Source: Megamerina dolium
Taxonomy: Eukaryota > Arthropoda > Insecta > Diptera > Megamerinidae
DNA length: 64,000 nt
Assembly (NCBI GenBank): GCA_963854835.1
Contig: OY978526.1
Span: forward strand, 34,386,501-34,450,500
Direction of reading: 5' to 3'
A program made the translations under genes and the position numbers. Below the pieces are notes generated by a model. It was given only the letters and a program-made list of their open reading frames with translations, did no database searches and was not told where the DNA came from. This document shows, piece by piece, positions 1 to 13,748 of the stretch (position 1 is the first letter of the stretch; every line of letters starts with the position of its first letter).

Positions 1-2032
1 ATTAAACAGTTTATGAAAATCAATTTCATTCACTAAAATAAATATTGAAAAAAACAGCATAAACAGCATTGAATTGTTAGCATTTTCCGATTTTCTTTCA
101 GTAAATTGTCCTAATGTATCAAGACAGGTTAAAGAATCTAAAGAGCGATATTTACAACTTTTATCACTGAAAGCCTTTATAAACTAAATCATTAACAAGC
201 ATATCCAATTTTTTTGGCCAAATACCGTATCATGATGAATTCAACCGCAACGCTTGCAAGAAAGCTAGTGAATTAATACGCTCACCCAGAAGTTCATACA
301 CGTAGCGTATCTGCTCGAATTAGGCTGGATACCAAACATTTTATGCAAAAACCAAAGACAATGTTACCCTGTATGTTATGATGACCAAGCACTCGAAAAA
401 ATATTATATAGTTTTACATACCTTTAGTTGTAGTATTAACTGCTACCATAGGCGGAAATGCTCTTTGAACAAATGCCTGATTCCGAAGGCACAGTGACAT
501 TTAACATTGTAAAAACGAGTGATGATTTTTTCAGCAGCTTCTCTGGCTTAACACTGACTGATTACCATTGCGGGCTTCCGATATGTCATCTTGGTGTGTG
601 AGTAAAATGTAAGACCTGTAAGACATTATTTCTCTCCTCTTAACATTTTTTCTTATCATACTTACCCGTTATCTTCACCTTTATGAGGCTTCTCCTAAAA
701 ATTAACTTAAATCATCTGAAAAGATATAAATAATCCCATAATTGGTAGAAATATATGACTGATCTCCATTAATTTGTTCTCACCAATATTTCTTCCAAAC
801 AAATTGATCTCGTGTATCTACTTCTGCGGAGGGCTCACCTACAATGTTGATGTTTTTATACAAATTAAAAATGTCGATTTTGTAGGGTAGCCCCCTAAGT
901 GGTGGAGATAGGGCGTATGTATAATTGGGTGAATTGTTGAGACAGAAGAATTATTACCACGATCATAATTTGACGCTACAGGTCTTTTTGATATTTAGCT
1001 TGCTGGAGAAAATGCCTCCATCTGTCCCGGTTCTTTGAAATCTCTATTCAGTTCTTCATAAAAATTTTTTTATATCTTCTTCCAAATCATTAACCCATCA
1101 CGATTTTGGTCTCCTCTAAACGTGGGTCGGGCAATTATTTCACTACTCTATGGACGATTCGTGACCAATTATGAGAATATTTGTCGAATATATGACTGAC
1201 ACAAAATCGCGGGCAAAGTTCAGTCATCGTTTATGTTTAATTAGCAAAACAAATACCAGCATTTCTACATTGTGTGAAATTTTTGTAAAAGTCGTATCAG
1301 AAAATCTTTAGAAAATCCAACAGCAACTATTTAAACAATAATAAGAACTTGGGTTTATACCAGATCCGAGAGAGTGAGATAAAATTTAATGCTTTTATCT
1401 CACTCAGCAAAATTTTGAGAACTTTATAACTTTCAAACGAGCTGTAAGATTTTTCTGGGACACAATAGATCTCGCAGTGCACACCCAACAATAATAATAC
1501 ATAATAGCAATTAAGACGATATTTTCTTCCAGTAGAAAGATTATTCTACTGACTATTCCCCAGCTAGTTCCTGAGTATTCTGAAGCTTATTTTTTTAACC
1601 TTAAAATTTGGAAGTTCGACATACTCGTTCATTTTAGATGTTGTTTTCATTAAGAAACTCAAAAACGTTCCTGAATTTTACCGTAGAAAATAAATTATAC
1701 GATTTGGAGCAAATTTTATCCTCCTATAAAAGCTACAAAATTTGGATAAATTGCGAGAGTAACAATAATGCAAATTATACTTTGGTATCGAATCATTAAT
1801 ATTAATAACTGGAATGGGAAAACCAATAATCCCCAAAATGTATAATAACAACAGCGTCGCTATTAATGCGCATATGCGAATAAAAATGATAAAAACATGA
1901 TAATTTAAATATATAAAAATCAACGAGTACAACAATTGCAACAAGAAAAAAAAAACATGCATATACATAAATGCACGATGTGAAACAATACATCAGATAA
2001 TTGCACTTCAGGATGCGCGACAAGTCACACAG

Positions 2033-2049
2033 ACACACACACACACACA
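2033..2049. repeat. CA/AC dinucleotide microsatellite
   Basis: An uninterrupted AC run of about 17 bases inside the E93 intron, followed by mixed ATGCATAT. No function is inferred. Confidence 0.9.
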
Positions 2050-5000
2050 TGCATATATGTGCATACAAACTGAATGTCAGTACATAGTGGAAAAAATCTT
2101 GCTCTTGCGATTGTGTTGTTGTTGTATTGTTTACCACAATGACAACAACTTTAACACAATCATATTGCATAAATAGCGATATTCTACAGCAACAAAACAT
2201 TGCAAACACTCGGAAAGTTGACTTACTGCTTGTTGTTTGTTGGTGCGCTCGTTGGTAGTGATGACGTTGATGACTGATGGCATGTTGGGCAATTACTTGC
2301 AGTAATATTTTAATGTGCTTCACATTGATGGTGCCAACATTTTGGAAAAGGAGCATTAAGTACGTACCAGTAGAGGTACCAAAGAGGGCCGGATACTAGA
2401 ACAGCGATTGCCAAAAGCATAATGCAGAAAAAAACTTATGAAATCAACATTTCTATACGTATGATGAGAAGTTGTTCTCTCATGCATATACATATTTCAG
2501 TTGACTCGACTCTTCTATTAGATATACCCCCTATACTAAGTACATTGTCAACTGTTCCGCGTTATTACCCATATATTTCATGCCAAAAATATTGCCCCAT
2601 TCACGTATTCTCTTACTCATCCATTAAATGGCACATCTGCACAGTATATTACGAGTGTAGTATGTAACTATGTAAATATGTACTGATGCATTGTTTTTCA
2701 TTTTTACTTTCTTTCTTCTTATTTTAGTTGCATCGTGGCAAGTAGACACGTATTTATATGACTTTTACTTTGTTGCTTCTTTCTCTCAGATGTATGGTGT
2801 TACTGCTGCTTGTATGTGTAGGTGTTATTGTAAAATCACACCTTGATCCTAGACACCTCTCAAAACAGTAATAACCGAGCTGCCGCCTCCGTTCTCACCG
2901 CTTAAGCACCACTATAAGTCCTTGACTCCTGTTATGTATTACATATGTACATGCGTATGTTGACTGTTGTCTGTATACGAGTCGAAGGTAGTTGCAGTGT
3001 AGTATAACAAATTCTCTTGTTAAAAGCTACAATGTGAAAACATGTTTGTATGAATTATGTGCATTAATTTCAGTGTCATCGGGGTGTCATGAATTAGAAT
3101 TGTTTATAGTTTTGATTTGATTAGAAATGCTGGCAATTATTATTTTGGAATCCGTCACAAATCAGCTCATATATTCACTTGCAACATGAGCAAATACAAA
3201 ATATTATCTAAATTTCTTCCTTATTTCAAGGATTTTCGAAATATTTACTGCAGGTACAGGAGTGGACATTTATGTACTAGAATTCGGAAATAATAAATAA
3301 TCCCCTTATTTTAGAAATCAATCAAATATAGATATAGGAATAGGCAATCATAGGTAATATTTCACCATAACTTTTTAGTTCTCAAACAATTTGGGAATAT
3401 CAACTACAAGCATGACGTAAGTACATCAAATTATACTCAAATATTTCACAATTCCCAATGTTTCACTAGTATATTCCAAGATCTCCAACGTATGTACAAT
3501 ATCAATATCAATATCAGAATGGATGAAATTAATCGTAATAAAAAATAGAAGTATTTTTGAAGCACGGCTTGTACCTCTTCTTTCTTTGTGCTTTCATTAA
3601 AGTGTAAATTCCGTGTAAAGAGAGAAACTTTTTTTTGTTTTTAATTATTTACATGTGTCCTTACAGAACCATCGCCAACAACAATTGCTACTTCAAAAAG
3701 CATCTCCCTGCTAATGTGCTCTAACCCATAGATGTCGTAAGAAGTTTCCTTTGTTACGTTTTTCGTACGTAGAGGAGGACACAATCATGAAGCTCTTCAC
3801 ACAAAAAATCTGACGTTGCAAATTTGGTTTTTCGAGCGTTTATTATTATTATTATTATTATGATTATTATTACGACAAGTTTCTTCCTCTCTGTCTTTCG
3901 TTGACGCTCATGTTCTACATACACATATACATACATGCATCTATATGTATGTGAAGCGCCTCGGTCGAGTAATGCTATATGATGTGCGGGTGGTTAAAAG
4001 GTCCAAGCCGTTGCTGGATGAATTTCGGAGAGGGGGTTCTACACTCTTCACACTGCGCACCAGACAGAAATGAGTGCATCATATCGATCCACTTTTTTTT
4101 AATGGCAATTTTTTGTTGCCTCTTTTTCTATGCACTTTTACCATGTACTGGTGTGTGAGCGTGTGTGAGTTCTTTTTTTTTTTTGTTCTCCCTTTCTTGT
4201 CTTTCTTTTGCTTTTTGTTTTTCGAAATTTTTTCAATTTTTTTTTTTCGTTTATTTCTCCTCATTTTACGCTTTTCATGGTGGTTAATTGCTGCTGCTGC
4301 TGCCGCTGCTGTTGTTTTCGTTTTTGTGAGATCCACTTTAAGCAATATTTTCGTTTTGACTTTCGCTTACGAAAAATGTGCAGCGTAAAAAAAACAATAC
4401 TCGCATGTACAAACGATAAACTGAACGAACGTACAAGCGAACGACCAAACGAATGTCTGTGTACTACACATGTATAATAACTATAACGCGTGCATTTTCT
4501 CATATTTTGTCATTTTAATGGGCGTTTGCGGTGTGAGCGAGTGCACAGTACCCATATGCAAGTGGATACTATATGGTATAGTATAGTGTGGTATTGGGAC
4601 TGAACTAAATGAGCGAGACAGAAAAACGTACAAATAGAAAATGCAACAACAACAACATCGACTATAGTACTATTAACAACAATAGTATTAAAGTTCATAT
4701 TTTGAACGTCGAAAAAAAAGGCTCACACATATGCATGCACGCATGCACGCACATGCAAAATATATACAAAATGCATAAGTTGTCAGATATTAAAACTATA
4801 CAACAGACGATAAGAACAGAAATAATTGTTGAAATGCAAATGGAAACCAAAACATGTCCCATAAGATGGCTGTGAAAGTGCAACGAATAAGCAATAATAC
4901 TACTAAAGTGGTCTCAATTGTTTTTTTTTTTTTTTTGCGAGTACACGACATTCCACACTTCATATTCATGCCGATTAACGGAAAAAATCAAAGACCATGC

Positions 5001-5269
5001 ATTTTGCATATTGAACTCAAATTTGATCAAATCGTTGAGTATAGGAAACTTTGCAACACCTTTTTTCCAACCTATCGGTAGCAATGATAGGTCGAAAGTT
5101 GTATCGTATTTTACACACATTACACATTATTAGAATTTCATACATGTTGAAATAAAAACATTTTGAACTCCTTTTTATTAGTAAAAGTAAATATGGATAG
5201 GCAAGAACGAGGCTACAAAATTTAAAATAATGAATCTTTTTGGAGCAATTTTTTCTTTTACATATTTAT

Positions 5270-5830
5270 TGTTATGTATTGTATACAAAAAGCAAATATT
5301 CGTTCGAAATGTCCGCCTTTGGCCTTCACGTACAGGTCAGACTGGCCAATCATCAGTAGCCGCACACACCTCGTCCATTCGAAAATTTACCACAGCAGGA
5401 ATTATAGCTGTCTTAAGAGAATCAATTTATAATCCATCGTATTCAAATCAGAACTGCCAAAGGGCCATTCTTCAAACGAAAAATAAATTCTAGTAAATTG
5501 CTTGTGGGGTCGTGTTAGCTTTATGGTTCGGCGCAGAATATTGTTTGAAAATCCCCGACTGGTTTTGGAACATAGAATGGTTAAGTGGTTTTATAACAGC
5601 TTCTCAAATGATTTCTTGGTAAATTTTGTCCGATGTTTTGACCTTTTATTCGCAGAAATGCAACTCAGTGACCCCATCGTAAGGGATACTGCACCAAACT
5701 ATGACTGAAGCTGGACGATCATCCTTTTCGGCCAGGGGAATCAGTTCAGATGCTTCCTTAGATGACCGTAAATTTTTTCATCGGTAAACAAGAATTTTCT
5801 GTGCGAGTTATCAGCGTGCTTCACCAACAG
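5270..5830 (-). mobile_element. Decayed mariner-like transposase fossil
   Basis: The reverse strand reads, through stops and frame changes, as the C-terminal half of a Tc1/mariner-superfamily transposase. In order there are: VWCSIPYDGVTELHF, then KPLNHSMFQNQSGIF, then FSFEEWPFGSSDLNTMDYKL (the usual SPDLNPxDY catalytic block), then KAKGGHFE near the end. The family comparison is from memory. Many stops show it is old and inactive. The plus-strand ORFs here (5230-5708) are its antisense shadow. The exact ends were not found. Confidence 0.7.
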
Positions 5831-6333
5831 ATGTTTGCATATTTCCATCCAATTTTTTTATTTCAAAGCCGTAGGCGTTTGGAAACCTTAAGTCTTAGGT
5901 CTTTTTAATAATAATTCGACTAATAGATTTTTGCGAGACATTCATCTCCCGTTCCACGATATTCTGTTTTCAACGTGGATTTCTTGATTTGATTTCTTGA
6001 TTTGACAGCTTTTATGACTTGCGACGTACAAACTATGCGTGGTCGGTCGACAATTGGTAGCCTTTAATATCTTCAGTCTCCTCAAACAGTTTTATGCACC
6101 GACAGACGAACATACGACTAATCCCGAGCGGGCAAAGCATTTTGAAAAGATCACCTTTTCCATTTTACACTCAAATAGCGCTATAACAGCGACACGGTTC
6201 TCGTGGTAATAATGGAGTATCTTCAATTCTGCCAGTGGAATGGATGTGTTCAATGTAGTAATAGTATTTATGTCCCTATTAAGTATTTCAAAAATAAAAT
6301 TCATTATTAATTGTTATTGTGAATGCATTGGCC

Positions 6334-6408
6334 TTCTGAAAGAACTCTGTAACAAAGCTCAGAAAAAGTGATGTCACAAGGGTTCTACCGTTCGGAACGG
6401 GCTAAAAT
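6334..6408 (+). repeat. Fragment of tRNA-derived SINE body
   Basis: About 75 bases match the body of the SINE copies at 36.1-36.4 and 37.8-38.1 kb: the stretch running from AACTCTGTAACAAAGCTCAG to the GTTCGGAACGGGCTAAAATA end. The tRNA-like head and the tail are missing, so this is an old fragment. Confidence 0.7.
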
Positions 6409-9269
6409 AATTTTAATACATTTTTTTGTGAATGCATTCTATATTATAATACTCAAAACATTCTATAACATTTAGTATAAGTTGATTATTTCGATCAAAA
6501 TCATTTCAATAAAAGAGGCACCTAAAAAAGACCAAAAGGTCTTATCCACAATACTTTCAGGCTACCTACAGAACATTATCCGCAACATTTTTTCTTAACA
6601 AACCTTTTCCCTAACTTCAATCCTTGCTGGAGTTCTGCTACAAAATGCTCTTAAAAGCAACTGAAAATCGACAAATAACACCATATTTGCCACTGTAATC
6701 GCTTCTAGTTAAATGTACAACGGACCCTCATTAACTCTTTAGTCCCAAATCCCAATTTTATAGAAAATTCAAAAGTCAAAGTCATAATTCAAATGCAAAA
6801 TGTTTAGCAAAGAATTAATTTTTGGAAGTATACCTAGTATAAGACGAAGACTAAGTAATTTGAACATAAAAAAATTCACTGTCTAGCAAAGCACTTATGA
6901 ATGATGCAATTAATGATATGAAATTTGGTTGTAAGGATGTCTATAACGATGACACGTTCATAAGAAGATACCTAAACCCCCAAAACGTAATATGAACAAT
7001 AATATGTGCATTTGACTTTATATACTTGTATATTTCCAAACATACCTACATACAGATGATAAATACATTTATATATGTGATTTTATAATACAACGGCTGC
7101 AGCAAACAATTAAAAATGCAGTTGCACCAGTAACAACAACAATAACGGCAAAAACTGAATAAAAATCAACCCTTTCAGTAAAAAAAAAAATTGAGTATAA
7201 TAAAATGAAATGAAATACACGAAACCAAATGAAAATGAATGAAGAACGAAATTCAACAAAAATGTCAGAAAAATGAAAATAGAATGAAAAACGTAAAAAA
7301 GCAATCCTTACTCATACACACATCTATTAAGTATGTACAGTATGAACAACAACAATTATGAATGCAACTGCAACGACAACGGTGTGCAGCCATCATTGCA
7401 TTTTACCAAAAAGGTAAACGACTCTGGGAACGACATTGAAAAAGTTACTATACACTTCCGCTACCACCATCATCCCTCCACTGACATTATTCGCCCCATC
7501 TCGACATTACATTTAATTTCTGCTCAATTATAATTATGTACATACTACATACAGATATGTATGCCAGACATACGACTGAACATGAATATGAGATGAGAGA
7601 GAGTGAAAAAAAAAAACGTGAATACGGAGATGAAAAAATTCACGAACGAACAAAAATCCAAAAAATAATGCCATCCAAAAAATCTTTTATACGGGACGTG
7701 TTACACCGATTGTACTGGAGCTTTTGTATTGTATGAATGCTATCGCAGTGAGGACTTTGCATTCGACTTCGTTCTCACCTGATCTTTATTCGCCTCCAGC
7801 AACTGGTTATCTTTCCGTTCGTCGCTCGCAGCGGTATATCGCACATCTTTTTCAACGTACTTATTTTCGTTCATTTTTTTTTTTCTTCTTGTTTGCCATC
7901 ACACCCCCTTATCTTCTACTACGTACAATACCGTTTTGTACAAGACCGAATGTGTGCGTTTTTTTGTTTGTTTTTTTTTTTAACATATTCAGACATTTTT
8001 CAGACAAGAACAAAGGACAAGAAAAATGGTCTCTTTCCGGTTCGCTTGCATAAAGAAACAGAGTTTCCGCTCCTATCAAGCTTTCCCTCCACTACAAGCA
8101 GCAGCGTTTATAGCTCCCTCGCTTTGTCTCACTTTCTCTTATAACTACCTACAGAAAATGTAATAAGAAGAAAAAAAAAGTTAATCTGTAAATTTTAATT
8201 TTGTATGTGGATGCTTTAGTGTGTATGTGTGAGCACATTCTTTGCTTCCCAAGTGAAAACAATTTTGAACGATTCGTCTAATGAACTTCACAAACATGTT
8301 GGATTAAATGTCTTGTCGCTTGTCATCTTTTGTCTTCACGACAAGGAGCGAACACTGAGTGACTACGGCAGGCATTCCTAAAAAGTATCCATTGTCAGCT
8401 AACAAAAAATGCAATGCTAAAGAACGAAAATAAAAACAAACAAAAAATAATAGACAGAACCCTTTGTTCGAATACAGGCTCTTCCCATACCTTCCTCCAA
8501 CGACATGCTCTTACACTCAAACGAGAAACAGTTGAGCCCGTTTGCCAAATTTTCGCATCTCTGCGTCTACTTCGTTTGGAATGTAAGCAATCCCTTATTA
8601 TTTTTGAAATATTTGTCATATAAAAGCTATTTATCGCAACAACAACAACAGCAGCAATAACAAAGCGTCTGTCAAAAACAATAGAAAGTCATCATTTTAA
8701 GCAGTGTCACGAATGAAGTATGTGTATTTCTTCTTTATAAGAAAAAAACCCTTTTTATATACATACACACACACACCCATGCAGCCACATTATGACAGGT
8801 CCCAAAATAAAATTCACAAAGTATATCAAAAACAGAGAAGCCCAGGCCTATTAGAAATGACAACTTCATTTGTTCTCCCTCATTTAACGCTGTCAAAATG
8901 TATTTATTTATCCAAGAACAGGCATGGAATAAGTAGCTATGTATATAAAACTTTCTGCAAATAAAATGATTGATATATTTAAAAATATCTAATTTTGATA
9001 TCTCACTACCGATATATGTTAGTAAATATATTAAACAATCGCTTACAGGTACTTAAAAATTATTTTATTTTAATTGTCAATAATTATAAAGCGCTGAACT
9101 GTATGTAGCTTCCACATTACGAAGTACATTAATCCCCCTCTTTTTCGACTTTTATTTCCTCTTTAATGGATAAGATGAGATGAATCAATCCCAATGAGCA
9201 TCCACTTTATGAAAAAAAAGACTATTTACCCTCATTTTTATGGACACCCCATTAAAGGATGAAAAAGTG

Positions 9270-10030
9270 TATTGGGGCAAAATATGGCGGTGAAGAAACG
9301 AAAGGGGAGAGATACCTTGAAAGCGATTGGAGCCAATTTTAAGAAAAATTCAAATTTTGTAGGGAATCCTCCCTTAGAGTAGAGAACATACCTATCGTTC
9401 AATAAAAATTAAGTGGAGGAAAATTTAATGGTTGTCGGTCTTACATTTGATTTCTCTAGAGACGATTCCTGGCCAGCGACGTAAAACTAATTGTGATCGG
9501 GTTTACTTTTCAGCCTCCTAGAGAGAATTCAGGGGCAACTATGGATGTTTCAGGTGTTTTCTCTTTAATATTGTATGGCAGCCACCTGAATGGGATAAAC
9601 GAATATTGCGATGGTAAAACTAATGCGACTTGTAGTTATATTTCATTTTCTCAGAGAAGATTCCTGGACAGCTATTGAGTAATTTGTCGATTTTCAGAAG
9701 ATTTGTATGTATCTCACTTTAAGAGATTAGCGGTTAAGTGTGTTTTGAGGAAATATTGTTATGCAAAAATTTATGTGGGTCGATCATATATTTTAACCAT
9801 CTAGGGGCAATCTTAGAGTGGTGGGAGCGTATTTTATAAAAACATATGTACATGTTGCTATAAAATGATAAAAATCAATGTAAGTTGAATATACATTTTA
9901 CCATTCTCTGAACTGGGAGAAAAATAAGTAACCTCAATTTTGCAGTGAGTCCCCTGAAGGATAGGATATATGGCATTGTCAAAGATTTTGGGAGAACATA
10001 TGCATATGTACAATGAAAATTAAGATTGTA
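9270..10030. repeat. Degenerate interspersed repeat with internal periodicity
   Basis: Related phrases recur: TCTAGAGACGATTCCTGG near 9454, CTCAGAGAAGATTCCTGG near 9650, CCTAGAGAGAATTCAGGGG near 9513, and several TTGTAGGG/TAGGGGCAA variants. A similar passage occurs near 880-1000. Divergence is high and the boundaries are not resolvable by eye. Confidence 0.35.
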
Positions 10031-10671
10031 AGAGAGGTATATCTATGAAGGAATTTTAAATAATTTCTGACCAGATTATTAGAAATTGAAGGTTATATTC
10101 TCTTGAATTTGTTGTTGTTGTATGTATAAGTGTACTAGATTTTTTTATGACCTGCATCAGCAGTATTTATAAAAATAAGCAAATATTTTAATATCAAATT
10201 ATGTGATGACGCGAAAAAAGAATGTCGGGCAATAAACTGGTACAATGACCTCGGATTTCAGTAGCGAGCTATCAGCTTACTGTGCTTATTTTTTTCATTT
10301 CACTCAAAAAAATTAAATCCACGATAATTTCGTGTAACGCATATTCGAGTACACGAGATAAATGCACAAATAATTTAAACAAGGAAATAAATTGACTGAA
10401 ATGAGAAACCAAATAAGTACGACCATGTAATTTTGAAAAGAGAGCCTTGAATTGGTATTACGACCTTGTACCTTCTTCAATGTTGGCAAATTTATGTTGG
10501 GTGCTTGATTCGATTCTTATTTCAACTTGTTATATTATTTGACACACAAAAGTATATTTTCTTTGATAAGCGCAATTTCTTGATACTCATATATAACTCA
10601 ATTTCGTTGTCAATGTTCGACCATCGGTATAATATTAGAGTCTAGTCAAATTTATTTATTGAAAATTTTGT

Positions 10672-10690
10672 ATTATCTTATCATTTTCAG
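10672..10690 (+). other. Eip93F: Splice acceptor of the E93 terminal exon
   Basis: A pyrimidine-rich ATCTTATCATTTTCAG ends at 10690. The next base is the third position of a codon, which opens a frame that runs into a pipsqueak-type DNA-binding domain. An in-frame TTG at 10659 lies in the intron and is not a start. Confidence 0.85.
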
Positions 10691-13600
10691 GACGAGATTA
10701 TCTCGAACCACTCCGATACCGGTTACCCGTCGCAGTTATACTGACGAAGATCTAAATAATGCACTCCAGGATATCATAAGCGGCAAACTGGGTACACGTA
10801 AGGCTGCTGTTCAATATAGTGTACCGCGTTCCACGTTACGCAACAAGGTCTACAAACTGACCATGGAAGCAAAGCGCACTAACGTCCAGCCGCCAGCAGA
10901 ACTTTTGCAACTGCAACAAGAACTTGAAATGGACAAAGACCTGTCAGACGACGAGGGTGAGGACAGTTGCGCATCGACACCGCAACCAGATACGCAACAG
11001 AACTTTAGTGAATCGGTAGAGGGCGGGAGCATCGTCGATTTAAAACAATCCCTAACTCAAGCTAATGAATCATTAAAAATGGATATTAGCACACCATCAG
11101 GTGCAGCTCAGTCGCAGTCACAAGCATCCCCACAGCCACAATTAGCGCCGTTATGGATCGATCCACAAGCTCTGCTGCATACACTGTTACTCTCTGCTGG
11201 TGGATTAGGGGCACTGCAACCCAAGCTGGACGAAACTGTAACATTACGTGATTTATTCAGCGCGATAATCCTGAATTCGGGTATCAATTTAAAGGATGTC
11301 TTGGCTAGTGCCACTTCGTCTGCCAGTGCTGGAGGTGGTAGTAGTAGTGGTGGTGCTAGTGGTGGTGTTGAGAACGCACTCAACAACGGCAAACCTAATT
11401 TAGTTGAGCAACGTCTACTGTTACAACAATTGCAGCAGAATCATCAACACCAGCAGCAACAGCAACAACATCAACAGCACCAACACCAACATCAACAGCT
11501 TCAGACTCCTCCATTTACACATCGCCTACCAAAATCTGAAACGCCCGAGACAACTTCATCGCTGGACGCAAACGAGGCGTGTGAGGATCCATCAACGATT
11601 CTAATTATTCCGTCCTACAAGCGTGTGGCAGGAGCTCCAACAACAACTAATACTGCCACCTCTGCGCGCACCAAGAGTCCGCCTTCGTTTTTCTGCAACA
11701 ACAACAGCAGCAACAACAACAAAAGCAACAACAATAACAACAGTTCCAATCTAAACCGCAATGGTGACAGCCCACACTCGGTGCCATCGCCACGAAGTGC
11801 ATCATCTCTGCTTGCGGCAGCCGTCGCGGCGGCAGGCGGTGGCAGTAATGCGACTGCCACGTCTAGTAACCGCCAGAATAGTAATATTTCAGTTATCTCA
11901 CCGCCGGTCATGCACCATTTCAATCAAACGGAATCACAGTCCCCACCATCGTTTTCTTTGCGTGAAGTCATGGCTAGTAGCATCCATCGTACGATGAATG
12001 AACAGGCCAATCAAGATGTACACTCTGCGGCAGCTTCTATGTTGGGTCTAGGCAGCGACAACGATCGCAATACTAGCGGTGGCGATTACAAGAAGCCAAG
12101 CATCTCAGTGGTTAAAAATATAGGTGGCACAGATACGTCGCGCTTTGGTACTGCCCCAAATCTACTTGCTGCCGTCAGCGGTGGTCCTCATAATTCGCAA
12201 CATCACCAGCATATGCAACATGCCCACCACTCTTCACATCACCACCATCACTCGTCGCACCACCTTAGTCGGCAAGAAGCTGCAGCACTTGCTGCCGGCA
12301 AAGGTACACGACCAAAGCGCGGCAAATATCGCAATTACGATCGTGATAGCCTCGTCGAGGCGGTAAAAGCAGTACAGCGCGGGGAGATGTCCGTGCATCG
12401 TGCTGGCAGCTATTATGGCGTGCCGCACTCCACACTCGAATACAAAGTGAAAGAGCGGCATTTGATGCGGCCACGCAAACGAGAACCGAAACCTCAACCC
12501 GGACTGGATGGTAGTAGCAGCAACAACTCTGCCACCAAAACTAACTCAAACATTCCAGGTCTCGATAAGCTGAAACCAGGTGGATCCGGTGCTAACTCCA
12601 AACTGAGCAATGCCCTCAAAAACAACAACAATAGCGGCAGCAGTAGCACAACATTTCCAAGTGCTACAGCGAATGGCATGAAATTGCCGATTTTCGATCC
12701 TGCGGTGGCGGCTCAACTGTCATATCCGCAGCATCTCTTTTGGCAGCATTCGCAAGCTGCAGCCTTTGGTCAGCTACCGTTGGACTTTAATCGCAATACA
12801 GCTACATCCCAGAGCGGCGCTGTTGGTCCGGGTGTCGGTGTTAATGCTGACATCCTAAAGTCGCACATTCAGCACTACCAGGATGAGCCAATGTGTGGCG
12901 TGGTGGGTGCAGGTGCTGGCAGTGCCACAAATGCCAACAGCCCCAGTCCCATCGCCAGCCCCTTATCCGGCCAAAATCATCCCACAATCAATATAAAAAG
13001 CACCCGCGAATTAGCTGAAAATCTATATGTGGGCGGCGGTGCCAATGGTTCATCCTTCCTCGACGGCATCATACGCAAAACGCTTGATCGCAAAAGCGCC
13101 GAAGTGGTGCCGCCACCTTCAGCTTCCTCCAGCAGTGGTGGAGCGCTACTCGATCAACTGCTCGTAAAGAAGACTCCGTTGCCGTTCACCAACAATCGAA
13201 ACAATGAATATGCCGCCTCTAGTTCCGCGTCCACGTCGGCGTGTGCAAAAATTGCCACCACCACAAAACGCACAGGCAGCCCCATGTCGTTTACCGAAAT
13301 CAAACGTGAACGTACCAGCCCCTTGCACAGCAGCGATGAAGATGCATCACAGAGTGGGGCTGATGAACCATTCGAGCCTAACAATAATAAAAGTAGCCTT
13401 GGTGCCAATTTCGGTCTGAGTCTCGGCATAGGTCTCAATTTGGCCGATCATCATCAGCACCATCGCAGCCGTATGACATCCCGCGATTCTGAAACCGATG
13501 GCAGCAACAGTATGAAAGGTGACCACCTCCTACTGATGCATGCATCCTATCAAAATCATAACAACAACTCATCCAACCAAATGGTGGATCTAAATGGCAG

Positions 13601-13748
13601 TATTTTACCGAAAACGGAATTATCGCCACCGGACACAGATGTCACAGCGTCCGTGCCCACCTGCATCTCCACTACCGCAACCACCTCAATACTGCAAGAT
13701 AAGTTGGCTCAAATTAAGGCGGAGCAAGAAAATGAAGACAACTTATAG
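10691..13748 (+). CDS. Eip93F: Ecdysone-induced protein 93F (E93/Mblk-1), terminal coding exon
   Basis: 3' coding exon, about 1018 codons; the N-terminus lies outside the window. E93 is a nuclear DNA-binding factor induced by ecdysone that drives the adult programme at metamorphosis and controls cell death and autophagy. Counting codons from 10659, a pipsqueak-type helix-turn-helix lies at about 24-69 ([24 protein letters not shown]) and a second at about 549-610 ([27 protein letters not shown]). Two LxxLL nuclear-receptor boxes are visible: LHTLL (173-177) and LDQLL (831-835). Sumoylation-type sites IKRE (K882) and IKAE (K1020) are present. Between the domains are Gln/His, Asn, Ser and Ala runs encoded by CAA/CAG/AAC repeats, typical of this insect family. 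The stop is TAG at 13746. The two-HTH architecture and LxxLL boxes fit the E93/Mblk-1/LCoR family; no other candidate fits as well. Confidence 0.95.

Larger units (their letters stand above)
1..10690 (+). other. Eip93F: Intron upstream of the last E93 exon
   Basis: No coding exon was recognised before the acceptor at 10690. The first spliced base completes a codon that must begin in an exon left of the window, so this stretch is read as intron. It is AT-rich, with homopolymer T/A tracts, CA, CAA and ATT microsatellites, a mariner-like fossil (about 5270-5830), a SINE fragment (about 6334) and a degenerate repeat near 9.3-10 kb. Short ORFs here are low-complexity or lack splice context. I see no RNA gene. 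Regulatory elements are likely in an intron of a developmental gene, but I cannot point to one. Confidence 0.7.

Noticed and set aside
4074..4503. Overlapping ORFs on both strands with poly-Ala, poly-Phe or poly-Lys
   Set aside because: Produced by GCT and T-homopolymer repeats; no plausible protein.
10659..10690. In-frame TTG-initiated extension of E93 (KILYYLIIF)
   Set aside because: It lies upstream of a good acceptor and is intronic; it starts at a non-ATG codon.
10850..13629. Opposite-strand and alternate-frame ORFs across the E93 exon
   Set aside because: They are shadows of CAG/CAA-rich coding sequence; none has family motifs or splice context.
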